Positions 34,793 to 43,532 of a stretch of DNA of 45,342 bases are shown piece after piece (the stretch's first letter is position 1; each line of letters starts with the position of its first letter). The stretch comes from Stenotrophomonas sp. YIM B06876. Its GTDB lineage: Bacteria > Pseudomonadota > Gammaproteobacteria > Xanthomonadales > Xanthomonadaceae. The stretch is from assembly GCF_030711595.1 (NCBI RefSeq), contig NZ_JAUJUJ010000015.1:1-45342 (forward strand). The letters are read 5' to 3'. Below the pieces are notes generated by a model. That model ran no database searches, was not told where the DNA came from, and saw only the letters and a list, made by a program, of their open reading frames with translations. Made by a program: the position numbers and the translations under genes.

Positions 34793-34934
34793 GCCCCGCT
34801 CCCGCTTGCGGGAGAGGGGTTGGGGTGAGGGGCGCTTTGCCCGTGCTGTTGGTCCTGCCCCGAACGCAAAACCAGCAAAGCAGAAGCCCCCCATCCGCCC
34901 TTCGGGCCCCTTCCCCCGCACGCGGGAGAAGGGA
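34793..34934. repeat. Inverted pair of CTCCCGC-type hairpin repeats between argG and argE'
   Basis: Copy one: CTCCCGC (34799-34805) pairs with GCGGGAG (34808-34814), flanked by CCCC and GGGG that extend the stem past one mismatch (34794-34818). Copy two, in inverse orientation: CCCTTCCCCCGC (34908-34919) pairs with GCGGGAGAAGGG (34922-34933) with one mismatch, preceded by a small GCCC/GGGC hairpin (34897-34907). The two units share the CCCTTCTCCCGC-hairpin-GGGTGAGGGG type seen repeatedly in xanthomonad genomes. No gene fits in this 208-base space. A role as a weak terminator or mRNA-stability element is possible. Confidence 0.6.
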
Positions 34935-34974
34935 TGTCTCCGATCACCGACCAGATGACCTGTAGCTGCCCACC

Positions 34975-36072
34975 ATGACAACCTTGCTTGAATCCACCCT
35001 GCAGCACCTTGAAGCGCTGGTGGCGTTCGATACCCGCAATCCGCCGCGGGCGATCACCACCGGTGGCATCTTCGATTACCTGCGCGCGAACCTGCCGGGC
35101 TTCAACGTCGAGGTGATCGACCACGGCGCCGGTGCGGTCAGCTTCTATGCGGTGCGTGGCACGCCCAAGTACCTGTTCAATGTGCATCTGGACACCGTGC
35201 CGGATTCGCCGCACTGGAGTGCCGACCCGCACCTGATGCGGCGTACCGAGGGCCGCGTGATCGGCTTGGGCGTGTGCGATATCAAGGGCGCCGCCGCCGC
35301 GCTGGTGGCCGCGGCCAACCTCACCGATGGCGACGCGGCGTTCCTGTTTTCCAGTGACGAGGAAGCCAACGATCCGCGGTGTATCGCCGCCTTCCTTGCG
35401 CGCGGGATTCCGTACGAAGCGGTGATCGTCGCCGAGCCGACCATGAGTGAGGCGGTGCTCGCGCATCGCGGCATCAGCTCGGTGCTGATGAAGTTCGCCG
35501 GCCGCGCCGGACACGCCTCCGGCAGGCAGGATCCGTCAGCCAGCGCGCTGCACCAGGCCATGCGCTGGGGCGGCAAGGCCTTGGACCATGTCGAGTCGCT
35601 GGCGCATGCGCGCTTCGGTGGCCTGACCGGGCTGCGTTTCAACATCGGCCGCGTGGAAGGGGGGATCAAGGCCAACATGATCGCGCCCGAAGCCGAGTTG
35701 CGCTTCGGTTTCCGGCCGTTGCCGTCGATGGATATCGATGCGCTGCTGGGCACGTTCGCCGGTTTCGCCGAGCCGGCGGCCGCGCACTTTGAGGAAACCT
35801 TCCGCGGCCCGAGCCTGCCGTCCGGTGACATCGCCCGCGCCGAAGAACGCCGTCTGGCCGCCCGCGACATCGCCGACGAGCTGGGCCTGCCGATCGGCAA
35901 TGCGGTGGATTTCTGGACCGAGGCCTCGCTGTTCTCGGCCGGCGGCTACACCACGATGGTCTACGGCCCCGGCGATATCGCCCAGGCCCACACCGCCGAC
36001 GAGTTCGTGACGCTGGACCAGCTGCAGCGCTATGCCGGGTCGGTGCTGCGGATCCTGCAGCGCGGTGCCTGA
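34975..36072 (+). CDS. argE': N-acetyl-L-citrulline deacetylase
   Basis: A 365-residue M20 family metallopeptidase homologue. Metal-binding motifs are [14 protein letters not shown] (His/Asp), [14 protein letters not shown] with the catalytic Glu and [17 protein letters not shown]; the dimerisation domain follows ([17 protein letters not shown]), then [20 protein letters not shown]. In xanthomonads this ArgE homologue removes acetate from N-acetylcitrulline, releasing citrulline for ArgG; operon context with AOTCase makes that the likely substrate here. It follows the repeat pair and is itself followed by a terminator-like hairpin before argB. Confidence 0.93.
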   Translation: MTTLLESTLQHLEALVAFDTRNPPRAITTGGIFDYLRANLPGFNVEVIDHGAGAVSFYAVRGTPKYLFNVHLDTVPDSPHWSADPHLMRRTEGRVIGLGVCDIKGAAAALVAAANLTDGDAAFLFSSDEEANDPRCIAAFLARGIPYEAVIVAEPTMSEAVLAHRGISSVLMKFAGRAGHASGRQDPSASALHQAMRWGGKALDHVESLAHARFGGLTGLRFNIGRVEGGIKANMIAPEAELRFGFRPLPSMDIDALLGTFAGFAEPAAAHFEETFRGPSLPSGDIARAEERRLAARDIADELGLPIGNAVDFWTEASLFSAGGYTTMVYGPGDIAQAHTADEFVTLDQLQRYAGSVLRILQRGA

Positions 36073-36082
36073 AACATGTGAC

Positions 36083-36104
36083 CCGGTGGCACGCCACCGG
36101 TTTT
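36083..36104 (+). terminator. Terminator-like hairpin between argE' and argB
   Basis: CCGGTGGC (36083-36090) pairs perfectly with GCCACCGG (36093-36100) with AC at the apex, followed by TTTT (36101-36104). It begins 10 bases after the argE' stop and lies 36 bases before the argB ATG. It may split the operon into argF'-argG-argE' and argB-argH transcripts or attenuate the second part; the T run is short, so termination may be partial. Confidence 0.55.
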
Positions 36105-36140
36105 CCCCCCGCGACCGCGGTCGCATCGAAGAAGCAAGAA

Positions 36141-37469
36141 ATGTCCCCTGCCATGCAACCCCATCGCCAAACCCGCCAGACCATCGTGCGCCTGCTTTCG
36201 AGCATGGCCAGCGCCAAGGAGATCAGCCAGTACCTGAAACGGTTCTCGCAGCTGGACGCCAAGCGCTTTGCCGTGGTCAAGGTCGGTGGGGCGGTGCTGC
36301 GCGACGATCTGGAGGCGCTGACCTCCTCGCTGTCGTTCCTGCAGGAGGTTGGCCTGACCCCGATCGTGCTGCATGGCGCCGGTCCGCAGCTGGATGCCGA
36401 GCTGTCGGCCGCCGGCATCGAGAAGCACACCATCGACGGCCTGCGGGTGACCTCGCCCGAAGCGCTGGCGATCGTGCGCCGGGTATTCCAGGCCTCCAAC
36501 CTGAAGCTGGTCGAGGCGTTGCAGCAGAACGGCGCGCGTGCCACCTCGATCACCGGCGGGGTATTCGAGGCCGAATATCTGGACCGTGACATCTACGGCC
36601 TGGTCGGCGAGGTCAAGGCGGTGAACCTGGCGCCGATCGAGGCCAGCCTGAAGGCCGGCTCGATTCCGGTGATCACCAGTCTGGGTGAAACGCCGAGCGG
36701 GCAGATCCTCAACATCAATGCCGACTTCGCCGCCAACGAGCTGGTGCAGGAGCTGCAGCCGTACAAGATCATCTTCCTCACCGGTACCGGCGGTCTGCTC
36801 GATGCCGAAGGTACGGTGATCGACTCGATCAACCTGTCCACCGAATACGAGCAGCTGATGGCGCAGCCGTGGATCCACGGCGGCATGCGGGTCAAGATCG
36901 AGCAGATCAAGAGTCTGCTGGACCGGCTGCCGGAAGAGTCCTCGGTGTCGATCACCCGTCCGGCGGACCTGGCCAAGGAGCTGTTCACCCACAAGGGCTC
37001 GGGTACGCTGGTGCGCCGCGGCGAGAAGGTGCTCAAGGCGACAGCGTGGGACCAGCTGGACCTGCCGCGGCTGAAGGCGCTGATCGAGTCCAGCTTCGGC
37101 CGTACGCTGGTGCCGGACTACTTTGAAAAGACCCGGTTGCTGCGTGCCTATGTCAGCGAGCACTACCGCGCCGCGGTGATCCTCACCGACGAGGCCGAAG
37201 GCGTGTATCTGGACAAATTCGCGGTGCTCGATGACGCGCAGGGCGAGGGGCTGGGGCGCGCGGTGTGGAATGTGATGCGGGAAGAAACCCCGCAGCTGTT
37301 CTGGCGCTCGCGCAACGGCAACCCGGTCAACCATTTCTACTACGCCGAATCCGACGGCTGCTACAAGCAGGGCAACTGGAAGGTGTTCTGGTTTGGCGCT
37401 GACGGTTTCGAGCGGATCCGCACCTACGTAGAGCACTGCGCCGCGCGCGCCCCGAGCCTGGAGGGCTGA
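36141..37469 (+). CDS. argB: Bifunctional N-acetylglutamate kinase / N-acetylglutamate synthase
   Basis: A 442-residue fusion that carries out the first two steps of arginine synthesis. The N-terminal kinase domain has [17 protein letters not shown] (Lys47), [17 protein letters not shown], the arginine/NAG pocket and [14 protein letters not shown]. After about residue 285 comes a DUF619-type acetyltransferase domain like that of vertebrate [37 protein letters not shown] and [18 protein letters not shown]. In X. campestris this protein supplies NAGS activity in place of ArgA. ATG 36141 was chosen as giving [10 protein letters not shown]; another ATG 4 codons later or a GTG at 36078 within the terminator hairpin region are alternatives. 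The GNAT gene starts 5 bases after the stop. Confidence 0.93.
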   Translation: MSPAMQPHRQTRQTIVRLLSSMASAKEISQYLKRFSQLDAKRFAVVKVGGAVLRDDLEALTSSLSFLQEVGLTPIVLHGAGPQLDAELSAAGIEKHTIDGLRVTSPEALAIVRRVFQASNLKLVEALQQNGARATSITGGVFEAEYLDRDIYGLVGEVKAVNLAPIEASLKAGSIPVITSLGETPSGQILNINADFAANELVQELQPYKIIFLTGTGGLLDAEGTVIDSINLSTEYEQLMAQPWIHGGMRVKIEQIKSLLDRLPEESSVSITRPADLAKELFTHKGSGTLVRRGEKVLKATAWDQLDLPRLKALIESSFGRTLVPDYFEKTRLLRAYVSEHYRAAVILTDEAEGVYLDKFAVLDDAQGEGLGRAVWNVMREETPQLFWRSRNGNPVNHFYYAESDGCYKQGNWKVFWFGADGFERIRTYVEHCAARAPSLEG

Positions 37470-37474
37470 GCCAC

Positions 37475-38074
37475 ATGAATCTCGCTGACTGGACCAAGGT
37501 GCCTACGCTGGATGGAAGGCATGCGCGGATCGAGCCGCTGCAGATGGCGCATATCGAGGGCCTGCGGGGAGCGTTGGGCGACGGGGCGCTGTCCCGGCTC
37601 TGGTACACCCAGGTGCCGACAGCAAAGACGATGACCGCGTACGTCCAGGCCGCGCTGCAAGGGCAGGCCGAGGGCAGGATGCTGCCGTTCGCGGTGCTCA
37701 ATGCCGACGGCGAGGTGGTCGGCACCACCCGTTACTACAACCTGGATACCGATGTGCCCCGGCTCAGTATCGGCTACACCTGGTATGGCCAGGCCGCGCA
37801 GCGCACCGGCATCAACACCGAAACCAAGCTGATGCTGCTCACCCATGCGTTTGAACGGCTGCAGTGTCTGAGCGTGGGGTTCGAGACCAGCTGGTTCAAC
37901 TTCGCCTCGCGCGCGGCGATCGCGCGGCTGGGGGCCAAGCAGGACGGCGTGCTGCGCAACCACAAGCGCCATCCGGATGGCACGCCGCGCGACACCGTCA
38001 TCTTTTCCATCATCGACGCGGAATGGCGGGGCGTTAAACATCACCTGCAGCACCGCCTGGACGCCCACGCATGA
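37475..38074 (+). CDS. GNAT family (RimJ/RimL-like) N-acetyltransferase in the arginine operon
   Basis: A 199-residue acetyltransferase. The acetyl-CoA-binding region is in [20 protein letters not shown] (residues about 107-126, RxxG type), and the following [20 protein letters not shown] and [14 protein letters not shown] segments are conserved in RimJ/RimL-like proteins. Its substrate is not known; these families acetylate protein N-termini, amino acids or small amines. It lies 5 bases after argB, and its stop overlaps the argC start by four bases (ATGA), so it is certainly cotranslated with arginine genes. It is not an ArgA or ArgJ homologue by motif. Confidence 0.85.
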   Translation: MNLADWTKVPTLDGRHARIEPLQMAHIEGLRGALGDGALSRLWYTQVPTAKTMTAYVQAALQGQAEGRMLPFAVLNADGEVVGTTRYYNLDTDVPRLSIGYTWYGQAAQRTGINTETKLMLLTHAFERLQCLSVGFETSWFNFASRAAIARLGAKQDGVLRNHKRHPDGTPRDTVIFSIIDAEWRGVKHHLQHRLDAHA

Positions 38075-39027
38075 GCACTTCCAAGACCTTCACCGTCGGC
38101 ATCGTCGGTGCCCGCGGCCATACCGGCGCCGAACTGATCCGCCTGATCGCCGCCCATCCGCGGATCGAGCTGGCGTTCGTGTCCTCGCGCGAACTGGCCG
38201 GCCAGCGCGTGGCCGAACACAGCGACGCTTATCAGGGCGAACTGCGTTATGAGAACCTCGATGCCGGGGCCGTGGCCGCCAAGGGCGCCGATGCGGTGAT
38301 CCTGGCGCTGCCCAACGGCAAGGCCGGCCCGTATGTGAGCGCGCTGGATGCGGCAAGGCCGGACACGGTGATCGTCGATCTTTCCGCCGATTACCGTTTC
38401 GACAACAGCTGGTATTACGGCCTGCCCGAACTGACCCGGCAGCGTTATGCCGGGCAGAAGCGCATCAGCAATCCGGGCTGCTATGCCACCGCGATGCAGC
38501 TGGCGATCACCCCGCTGCTGGGCCAGCTGGCCGGGCCGCCGCAGTGCTTCGGGGTATCCGGCTATTCCGGCGCCGGCACCACGCCGTCGGACAAGAACGA
38601 TCCGGACAAGCTGCGCGACAACCTGATGCCGTACGCACTGACCGACCATGTGCACGAACGCGAGGTAGCGGTGCGGCTGGGCGTGCCGGTGGAATTCATG
38701 CCGCACGTGGCGCCGCATTTCCGCGGTATCACCATGACCGTCAATCTGTGGTTGCAGCAGCCGCTCAAGCGCGAGGAAGTGATGGCGCTGTACCAGCAGC
38801 GCTATGCCGGCGAGGCGCTGGTCGAGGTGGTCGACGAGGCGCCGTGGGTCAGCCGGATTGCCGGCACCCACGGCGTGCAGATCGGTGGCTTCACCCTGGC
38901 GCCGGGCAACAAGCGCGTGGTGGTGGTGGCCACCCTCGACAACCTGCTCAAGGGCGCTGCCACCCAGGCGTTGCAGAACCTGAATCTCGCCCTTGGCCTT
39001 GATGAGCTGACCGCCATCCCGCATTGA
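38071..39027 (+). CDS. argC: N-acetyl-gamma-glutamyl-phosphate reductase
   Basis: A 318-residue NADPH-dependent reductase that makes N-acetylglutamate semialdehyde. The N-terminal Rossmann segment is [19 protein letters not shown] (residues 8-26); the catalytic cysteine is Cys137 in [33 protein letters not shown] and [14 protein letters not shown] complete the C-terminal domain. Length is typical for the short form. ATG 38071 overlaps the preceding acetyltransferase stop. The next gene is separated by a 134-base repeat-bearing space. ArgD, needed next in the pathway, is elsewhere. Confidence 0.96.
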   Translation: MSTSKTFTVGIVGARGHTGAELIRLIAAHPRIELAFVSSRELAGQRVAEHSDAYQGELRYENLDAGAVAAKGADAVILALPNGKAGPYVSALDAARPDTVIVDLSADYRFDNSWYYGLPELTRQRYAGQKRISNPGCYATAMQLAITPLLGQLAGPPQCFGVSGYSGAGTTPSDKNDPDKLRDNLMPYALTDHVHEREVAVRLGVPVEFMPHVAPHFRGITMTVNLWLQQPLKREEVMALYQQRYAGEALVEVVDEAPWVSRIAGTHGVQIGGFTLAPGNKRVVVVATLDNLLKGAATQALQNLNLALGLDELTAIPH

Positions 39028-39036
39028 TCCCCGGCA

Positions 39037-39121
39037 TGCAGGAACAACGCAAATCGCGATGCGGCTTTACCGGTGAGCATCGCGACTTGCACCTGAAGAA
39101 GGTGCAAGCGTCGCTCCTGCA
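39037..39121. repeat. REP-like double hairpin between argC and argH
   Basis: The unit is bounded by TGCAGGA (39037-39043) and its reverse complement TCCTGCA (39115-39121). Inside are two stems: TCGCGATGC (39054-39062) with GCATCGCGA (39077-39085), and CTTGCACCT (39086-39094) with AGGTGCAAG (39100-39108), directly adjacent. The second half, 39078-39121, is nearly the exact reverse complement of 40503-40543 after argH, with a three-base insertion and two changes. Likely a BIME-like element; its origin from a mobilised REP family is inferred. Confidence 0.7.
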
Positions 39122-39161
39122 ACGCCTCTGCCACGCTCCTGATTGCTTTAGAGAGAACCCC

Positions 39162-40460
39162 ATGACCAACCTGCTCTGGCAAAAACCCGGCGTCGCGGTG
39201 GACGCGAAGATCCAGACTTTCCTGGCCGGCGATGACGTGATCCTGGATCGCGAATTTTTCCTGTACGACATCGCCGCCAGCACCGCGCATGCCGAAGGCC
39301 TGCAGCACATCGGCATCCTTTCGGCCGACGAACTGGCCGGACTGAAGCGCGAGCTGTCGGTGCTGGCCGACGACTTCCGCAGCGGTGCGTTCGTGCTCGA
39401 CGAGCAGTACGAGGATTGCCATTCGGCGATCGAGGCACGCCTGACCGACCGCCTCGGCGATGCCGGCCGCAAGATCCACACCGGGCGCAGCCGCAATGAC
39501 CAGATCCTGGTCGCCACCCGGCTGTGGTTGAAGGACAGGCTCACCCGCGTGGCCGAACTCAGCCGCGGGATTGCGCGGGTTGCGCTGGATCGCGCGCAGG
39601 CTGAAAAGGACCTGCCGGTACCGGGCTACACCCATATCCAGCGCGCCGTGGTGTCCTCGGCGGGCATGTGGTGGGCCGGCTGGGCCGAGGCCTTCATCGA
39701 CAACGCGATCCGCGCCGTCGATACCCGCAAACTGGTTGACGCCAATCCGCTCGGCACCGCCGCCGGCTATGGCGTCAACCTGCCGCTGGATCGCGCCCAC
39801 ACCACCGCCGCGCTGGGCTTTGCGCGGATGCAGGTGAGCCCGATCTACGCGCAGCTGTCGCGCGGCAAGTTCGAGATGGCCGCGCTCGAAGCGTTGGGCG
39901 GTGCCACCCTGGACCTGCGCCGCCTCGCCTGGGACCTGTCACTGTTCACCAGCGGCGAGTTCGCCTTTGTCGCGTTGCCGGCGCAGTACACCACCGGCAG
40001 CTCGATCATGCCGAACAAGCGCAATCCCGACGTGATCGAGCTGATGCGCGCCACCCACGCCAGCGTGGCGGCGGCGCGCACCGAGATCGAGCAGCTGCTG
40101 TCGCTGCCGTCCGGCTACCATCGCGATCTGCAGAGCAGCAAGGGCGCGATCTTCCACGGCTTCGGCCGCGGACTGGCGGCGCTGGAACTGCTGCCGGCGT
40201 TGCTGGCCAACCTGGAATGGCGTGAAGACAGGCTGCGCGCGGCGATCGACTCGGGCATGTATGCCACCGACGTCGCGGTGGAAGCGGCGGTGGCCGGAGT
40301 CCCGTTCCGCGACGCCTACAAGGCGGCGGCTGAAGCCTCCGCGAGCGCAGGGCAGGGGCGTACGCCGGAAGGCAGCCTGGCCGCGCGCGTTTCGCCCGGT
40401 GCCGCGGCCGACCTGCAGCTCGACGTGTTGAACAGGCGCTGGCAGGCCTTGTCCGTATAA
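39162..40460 (+). CDS. argH: Argininosuccinate lyase
   Basis: A 432-residue fumarase-superfamily enzyme that cleaves argininosuccinate to arginine and fumarate. Signatures: [50 protein letters not shown] (the catalytic His region), [17 protein letters not shown] and [19 protein letters not shown], the family signature. It is somewhat shorter than E. coli ArgH (457), mostly at the C-terminus. ATG 39162, after GAGAGA, gives a normal N-terminus; an open frame upstream covers the repeat and is not used. It closes the arginine part and is flanked on both sides by inverted REP-like elements. Confidence 0.95.
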   Translation: MTNLLWQKPGVAVDAKIQTFLAGDDVILDREFFLYDIAASTAHAEGLQHIGILSADELAGLKRELSVLADDFRSGAFVLDEQYEDCHSAIEARLTDRLGDAGRKIHTGRSRNDQILVATRLWLKDRLTRVAELSRGIARVALDRAQAEKDLPVPGYTHIQRAVVSSAGMWWAGWAEAFIDNAIRAVDTRKLVDANPLGTAAGYGVNLPLDRAHTTAALGFARMQVSPIYAQLSRGKFEMAALEALGGATLDLRRLAWDLSLFTSGEFAFVALPAQYTTGSSIMPNKRNPDVIELMRATHASVAAARTEIEQLLSLPSGYHRDLQSSKGAIFHGFGRGLAALELLPALLANLEWREDRLRAAIDSGMYATDVAVEAAVAGVPFRDAYKAAAEASASAGQGRTPEGSLAARVSPGAAADLQLDVLNRRWQALSV

Positions 40461-40480
40461 CGGCAACGGCGCAACCGTGC

Positions 40481-40543
40481 TGCAGGAGCGGCGAATCGGC
40501 TTTGCAGGAGCGCTTGCACCCTTTTCAGGTGCAAGTCGCGATG
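40481..40543. repeat. REP-like hairpin downstream of argH, inverse copy of the one upstream
   Basis: TGCAGGAGCG occurs at 40481-40490 and again as TGCAGGAGCG at 40503-40512. From the second copy, CTTGCACC (40513-40520) pairs with GGTGCAAG (40528-40535) and TCGCGATG ends the unit. The GGAG head before a hairpin is typical of REP sequences that RAYT transposases mobilise. Reverse complement of this unit matches 39078-39121 almost base for base, so argH is flanked by an inverted pair. Confidence 0.65.
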
Positions 40544-40603
40544 ATCCGCCTTGAAAGCCTGACTGCTGCACATCGCAAATTACAGGGAAATCAAGGGCAG
40601 GGA

Positions 40604-40861
40604 ATGAAACGGTATCTGGTACTGGCCATGCGCAAGCCCTCGTTCGACGTGGCGGTGGTCGCGCCGCACAAGGCGTTTCTCGACTTCCTGCGCGAGCAGG
40701 GGAAGCTGCACCTGACCGGCGGTTTCAGCGATGGCAGCGGCGGCGCCTATGTTCTCGAAAACATCGCGGACCTCGCCGAGGCCACGGCCATCGTCGCCAC
40801 TGATCCGCTGGCGATCCACGACAGCTCCGAGCTGACCATCCACGAATGGAACACGCGCTGA
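40604..40861 (+). CDS. YciI family (YCII-related) small protein
   Basis: An 85-residue protein with the YCII fold signature: MKRYLVLAMRKPSFD, VAPHKAFLDFLREQGKLHLT and GGFSDGSGGAYVLENIAD, the family's conserved His and Gly residues included. YciI proteins bind small molecules or act as domains in larger enzymes; the function of stand-alone members is not settled. ATG 40604, preceded by GGGCAGGGA, is chosen over an earlier in-frame start that would cover the repeat. It lies 4 bases before proB, so it is translated with the proline genes. Confidence 0.85.
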   Translation: MKRYLVLAMRKPSFDVAVVAPHKAFLDFLREQGKLHLTGGFSDGSGGAYVLENIADLAEATAIVATDPLAIHDSSELTIHEWNTR

Positions 40862-40865
40862 GCCC

Positions 40866-42014
40866 ATGACCGAGCTTCCCGCATCACGGTTCACCGAGCA
40901 GTCGCTGCCGCCGTGGCGGCGTGCGGTGTTGAAGGTCGGCAGCAGTCTGCTGGCCGCCGATGGTGGCGGCCTGACGCCCCGCTTCGCGCTGGGGCTGGCG
41001 CAGTTCGTGTCGGCCAATCTGCTGGCCGGGCGCGAAGTGGTGATCGTCTCATCCGGCGCGGTTGCGGCCGGGCGGGCGATCGTGCCCAAGGCATTCGAAG
41101 CCGGTGCGGCGATTGCCGCCCGCCAGGCGCTGGCCGCCTTGGGCCAGGCGCAGCTGATCGCCTTGTGGCAACGCTTCTTCGAGCGCCCGGTGGCGCAGGT
41201 GCTGCTGACCCATGACGATCTGCGCAACCGCCGGCGTTATCTCAACGCCCGCGCCACCCTCAACGAGTTGCTGGCATTGGGCGCATTGCCGGTGGTCAAC
41301 GAGAACGACACGGTCTCGGTAGACGAGTTGAAGCTGGGCGACAACGACAACCTGGCCGCGATCGTGGCGGCGCTGGTCGATGCCGATGCGCTGTTCATCG
41401 CCACCGATATCGATGGCCTGTACACGGCCGATCCACGCGGCAACCCCGATGCGCGAGCGCTCGACCAGGTGCTGCAGCTGACGCCCGAGGTCATGGCCAT
41501 GGCCGGTGGCAGCGGGAGCGCGCTGGGTACCGGCGGCATGCAGACCAAGCTGCAGGCCGCGGCCAAGGCCGGCAAGGCCGGCATCGACACCTATCTGTTC
41601 AATGGCCGCAATGGCGACGTGGTGCGTGGGCTGGCCCAGGGGCGGCTGCGCGGCACCCGCCTGCACGCCGGGCAGACACGGGTTGCCGCGCGCAAATACT
41701 GGTTGCGGCACGCGCCGGTGGAAACCGGGGCGATCGTGATCGATGCCGGTGCCGCGCGTGCGTTGCAGCAGCAGGGTGCCTCGCTGTTGCCCGGTGGTGT
41801 GACTGCTGCAGAAGGCGACTTCCGCCGCGGCGACATGGTGGAAGTGCGTGTGCGTGATGACGCCGGAGAGCGCTGTGTGGCCCGCGGCGTCAGCCAGTAT
41901 TCGGCGTTGGACATCCGCCGCATCTGCCGCCATCACTCGCGCGAGATCGAGGCGATCCTCGGTTACAACTATGGCGGCAACGTCGTCCATCGTGACGACC
42001 TGGTGCTGGTGTGA
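40866..42014 (+). CDS. proB: Glutamate 5-kinase
   Basis: A 382-residue enzyme that phosphorylates glutamate in the first step of proline synthesis. The kinase domain shows [16 protein letters not shown] near residue 20, [36 protein letters not shown] (the conserved active-site run) and [16 protein letters not shown], which is the family's GTGGMxTK motif. A C-terminal PUA domain begins near residue 285 ([15 protein letters not shown]). It follows the YciI gene by 4 bases and precedes proA by 34 bases. Feedback inhibition by proline is usual for the family. Confidence 0.95.
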   Translation: MTELPASRFTEQSLPPWRRAVLKVGSSLLAADGGGLTPRFALGLAQFVSANLLAGREVVIVSSGAVAAGRAIVPKAFEAGAAIAARQALAALGQAQLIALWQRFFERPVAQVLLTHDDLRNRRRYLNARATLNELLALGALPVVNENDTVSVDELKLGDNDNLAAIVAALVDADALFIATDIDGLYTADPRGNPDARALDQVLQLTPEVMAMAGGSGSALGTGGMQTKLQAAAKAGKAGIDTYLFNGRNGDVVRGLAQGRLRGTRLHAGQTRVAARKYWLRHAPVETGAIVIDAGAARALQQQGASLLPGGVTAAEGDFRRGDMVEVRVRDDAGERCVARGVSQYSALDIRRICRHHSREIEAILGYNYGGNVVHRDDLVLV

Positions 42015-42048
42015 ACCTCTTCTTTCGGGCTTGGAGCGGGGTGGTCTG

Positions 42049-43305
42049 ATGAGCGATATGCGCAATCTGGCGCTGCAGTGCCGTGAGGCCGCCGATGTGC
42101 TGGCGCAACTTTCCGGCGAAGCCAAGGCCAAGCTGCTCGAAGCGATGGCGATGGCGATGGAGCACGACACAGACGCCATCCTCGATGCCAATGCGCGCGA
42201 TCTGGCGACGGCCGAAGGCAAGGGCGTGGGCGCTGCCATGCTGGACCGGCTGAGGCTCGATCCGCAGCGTCTGGGTGGTATCACTGCCGCGCTGCGTGAA
42301 GTGGCTGGCCTGCCGGACCCGGTCGGGCAGATCACGCGGGACGATGTGCGCCCCAATGGCCTGCGCGTGCAGAAGGTGCGCGTGCCGCTGGGAGTGATCG
42401 CGATGATCTACGAGGCGCGCCCGAACGTGACCGCCGATGCGGCGGCGCTGTGCATCAAGGCCGGCAATGGTGTGATCCTGCGTGGCGGCTCGGAGGCGAT
42501 CCACTCCAATACCGCCATTGCCGCCTCGCTCAAGCGCGCATTGCGCGAGGCCAGCGTGCCGGATGCGGCGTTGACCCTGGTCGAGGATCTGCGCCGCGAG
42601 ACGATACTGGAGCTGGTGCAGCTCAGCGATATCGTCGATCTGGCGATCCCGCGTGGGGGCGAGGGCCTGATCCGGTTTGTCGCCGAGCATGCGCGGGTGC
42701 CGGTGATCAAGCACTACAAGGGCGTGTGCCACCTGTTTGTGGATGCCCCGGCGGATCTTGCGCTGGCGCTGAAGCTGGTGGTGGATGGCAAGACTTCGCG
42801 GCCGTCAGCCTGCAACTCGCTGGAAACCCTGCTGGTGCATGCCGATATCGCGCCGCGGTTCCTGCCGCTGGCGGCGGCCGCGCTGCGCGAACGTGGCGTG
42901 GAACTGCGCGGTGATGCGGCCACGAGGCAACTGGTCCCGGGCGTCCTGCCGGCCAGCGAGGACGATTACGCTGCCGAGTATCTGGATCTGATCCTGTCCA
43001 TCGCGGTGGTGCCGGATCTGGAGGCCGCGATCGCGCATATCCGGCGCTATACGTCCGACCATACCGAGGTCATCGCCACCTCCGATGCGGCAAACGCCGA
43101 GGCGTTCGTGCATGCGCTGCGCTCGGCGGTGGTGATGGTCAACGCGTCCCCGCGCTTTTCCGATGGCGGCGAACTGGGGTTGGGCGCGGAGATCGGCATC
43201 TCCACCACCCGCCTGCACGCCTATGGCCCGATGGGACTGGAAGCGCTGACGGTCGAACGCTTCGTGGTACGCGGCCAAGGCCAGACCCGGGCCCAGGGGC
43301 AATAG
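42049..43305 (+). CDS. proA: Gamma-glutamyl phosphate reductase
   Basis: A 418-residue aldehyde-dehydrogenase-fold enzyme that reduces gamma-glutamyl phosphate to the semialdehyde. Conserved regions: [50 protein letters not shown] and the catalytic cysteine Cys255 in [16 protein letters not shown]. The family's C-terminal [20 protein letters not shown] is intact. ATG 42049 was chosen because the upstream extension of the frame lies inside proB; GGAGCGGGG is near SD distance. After the stop 227 bases without a gene separate it from the convergent MFS gene; only a short CCCGC/GCGGG hairpin was seen there. Confidence 0.95.
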   Translation: MSDMRNLALQCREAADVLAQLSGEAKAKLLEAMAMAMEHDTDAILDANARDLATAEGKGVGAAMLDRLRLDPQRLGGITAALREVAGLPDPVGQITRDDVRPNGLRVQKVRVPLGVIAMIYEARPNVTADAAALCIKAGNGVILRGGSEAIHSNTAIAASLKRALREASVPDAALTLVEDLRRETILELVQLSDIVDLAIPRGGEGLIRFVAEHARVPVIKHYKGVCHLFVDAPADLALALKLVVDGKTSRPSACNSLETLLVHADIAPRFLPLAAAALRERGVELRGDAATRQLVPGVLPASEDDYAAEYLDLILSIAVVPDLEAAIAHIRRYTSDHTEVIATSDAANAEAFVHALRSAVVMVNASPRFSDGGELGLGAEIGISTTRLHAYGPMGLEALTVERFVVRGQGQTRAQGQ

Positions 43306-43532
43306 CCCGCTGCGCGGGACTGGCTCACGCGCCTCGGGGCATCACCGTGACGATGGCGGCGATGCGTGCCCGGAAAAACGACAGGCTGTAATCGGCCTGG
43401 CTGATCCACAGCGGCGCCACTGTGGCTGTTCAGGGGGGCGTTTACCTGCCCATTGCCCGGAATGGCGCGAAAACCCCTCGGGAACAAACCTGGCCAGGAA
43501 GTTGAAGTGGCCGCCGTGGTTGCCGGTGCGGC

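Noticed and set aside
43306..43532. Hidden small gene between proA and the CynX-type transporter
   Set aside because: Frames here are short, Arg/Pro/Gly-rich and run into the neighbouring genes; only a weak CCCGC/GCGGG hairpin is present.
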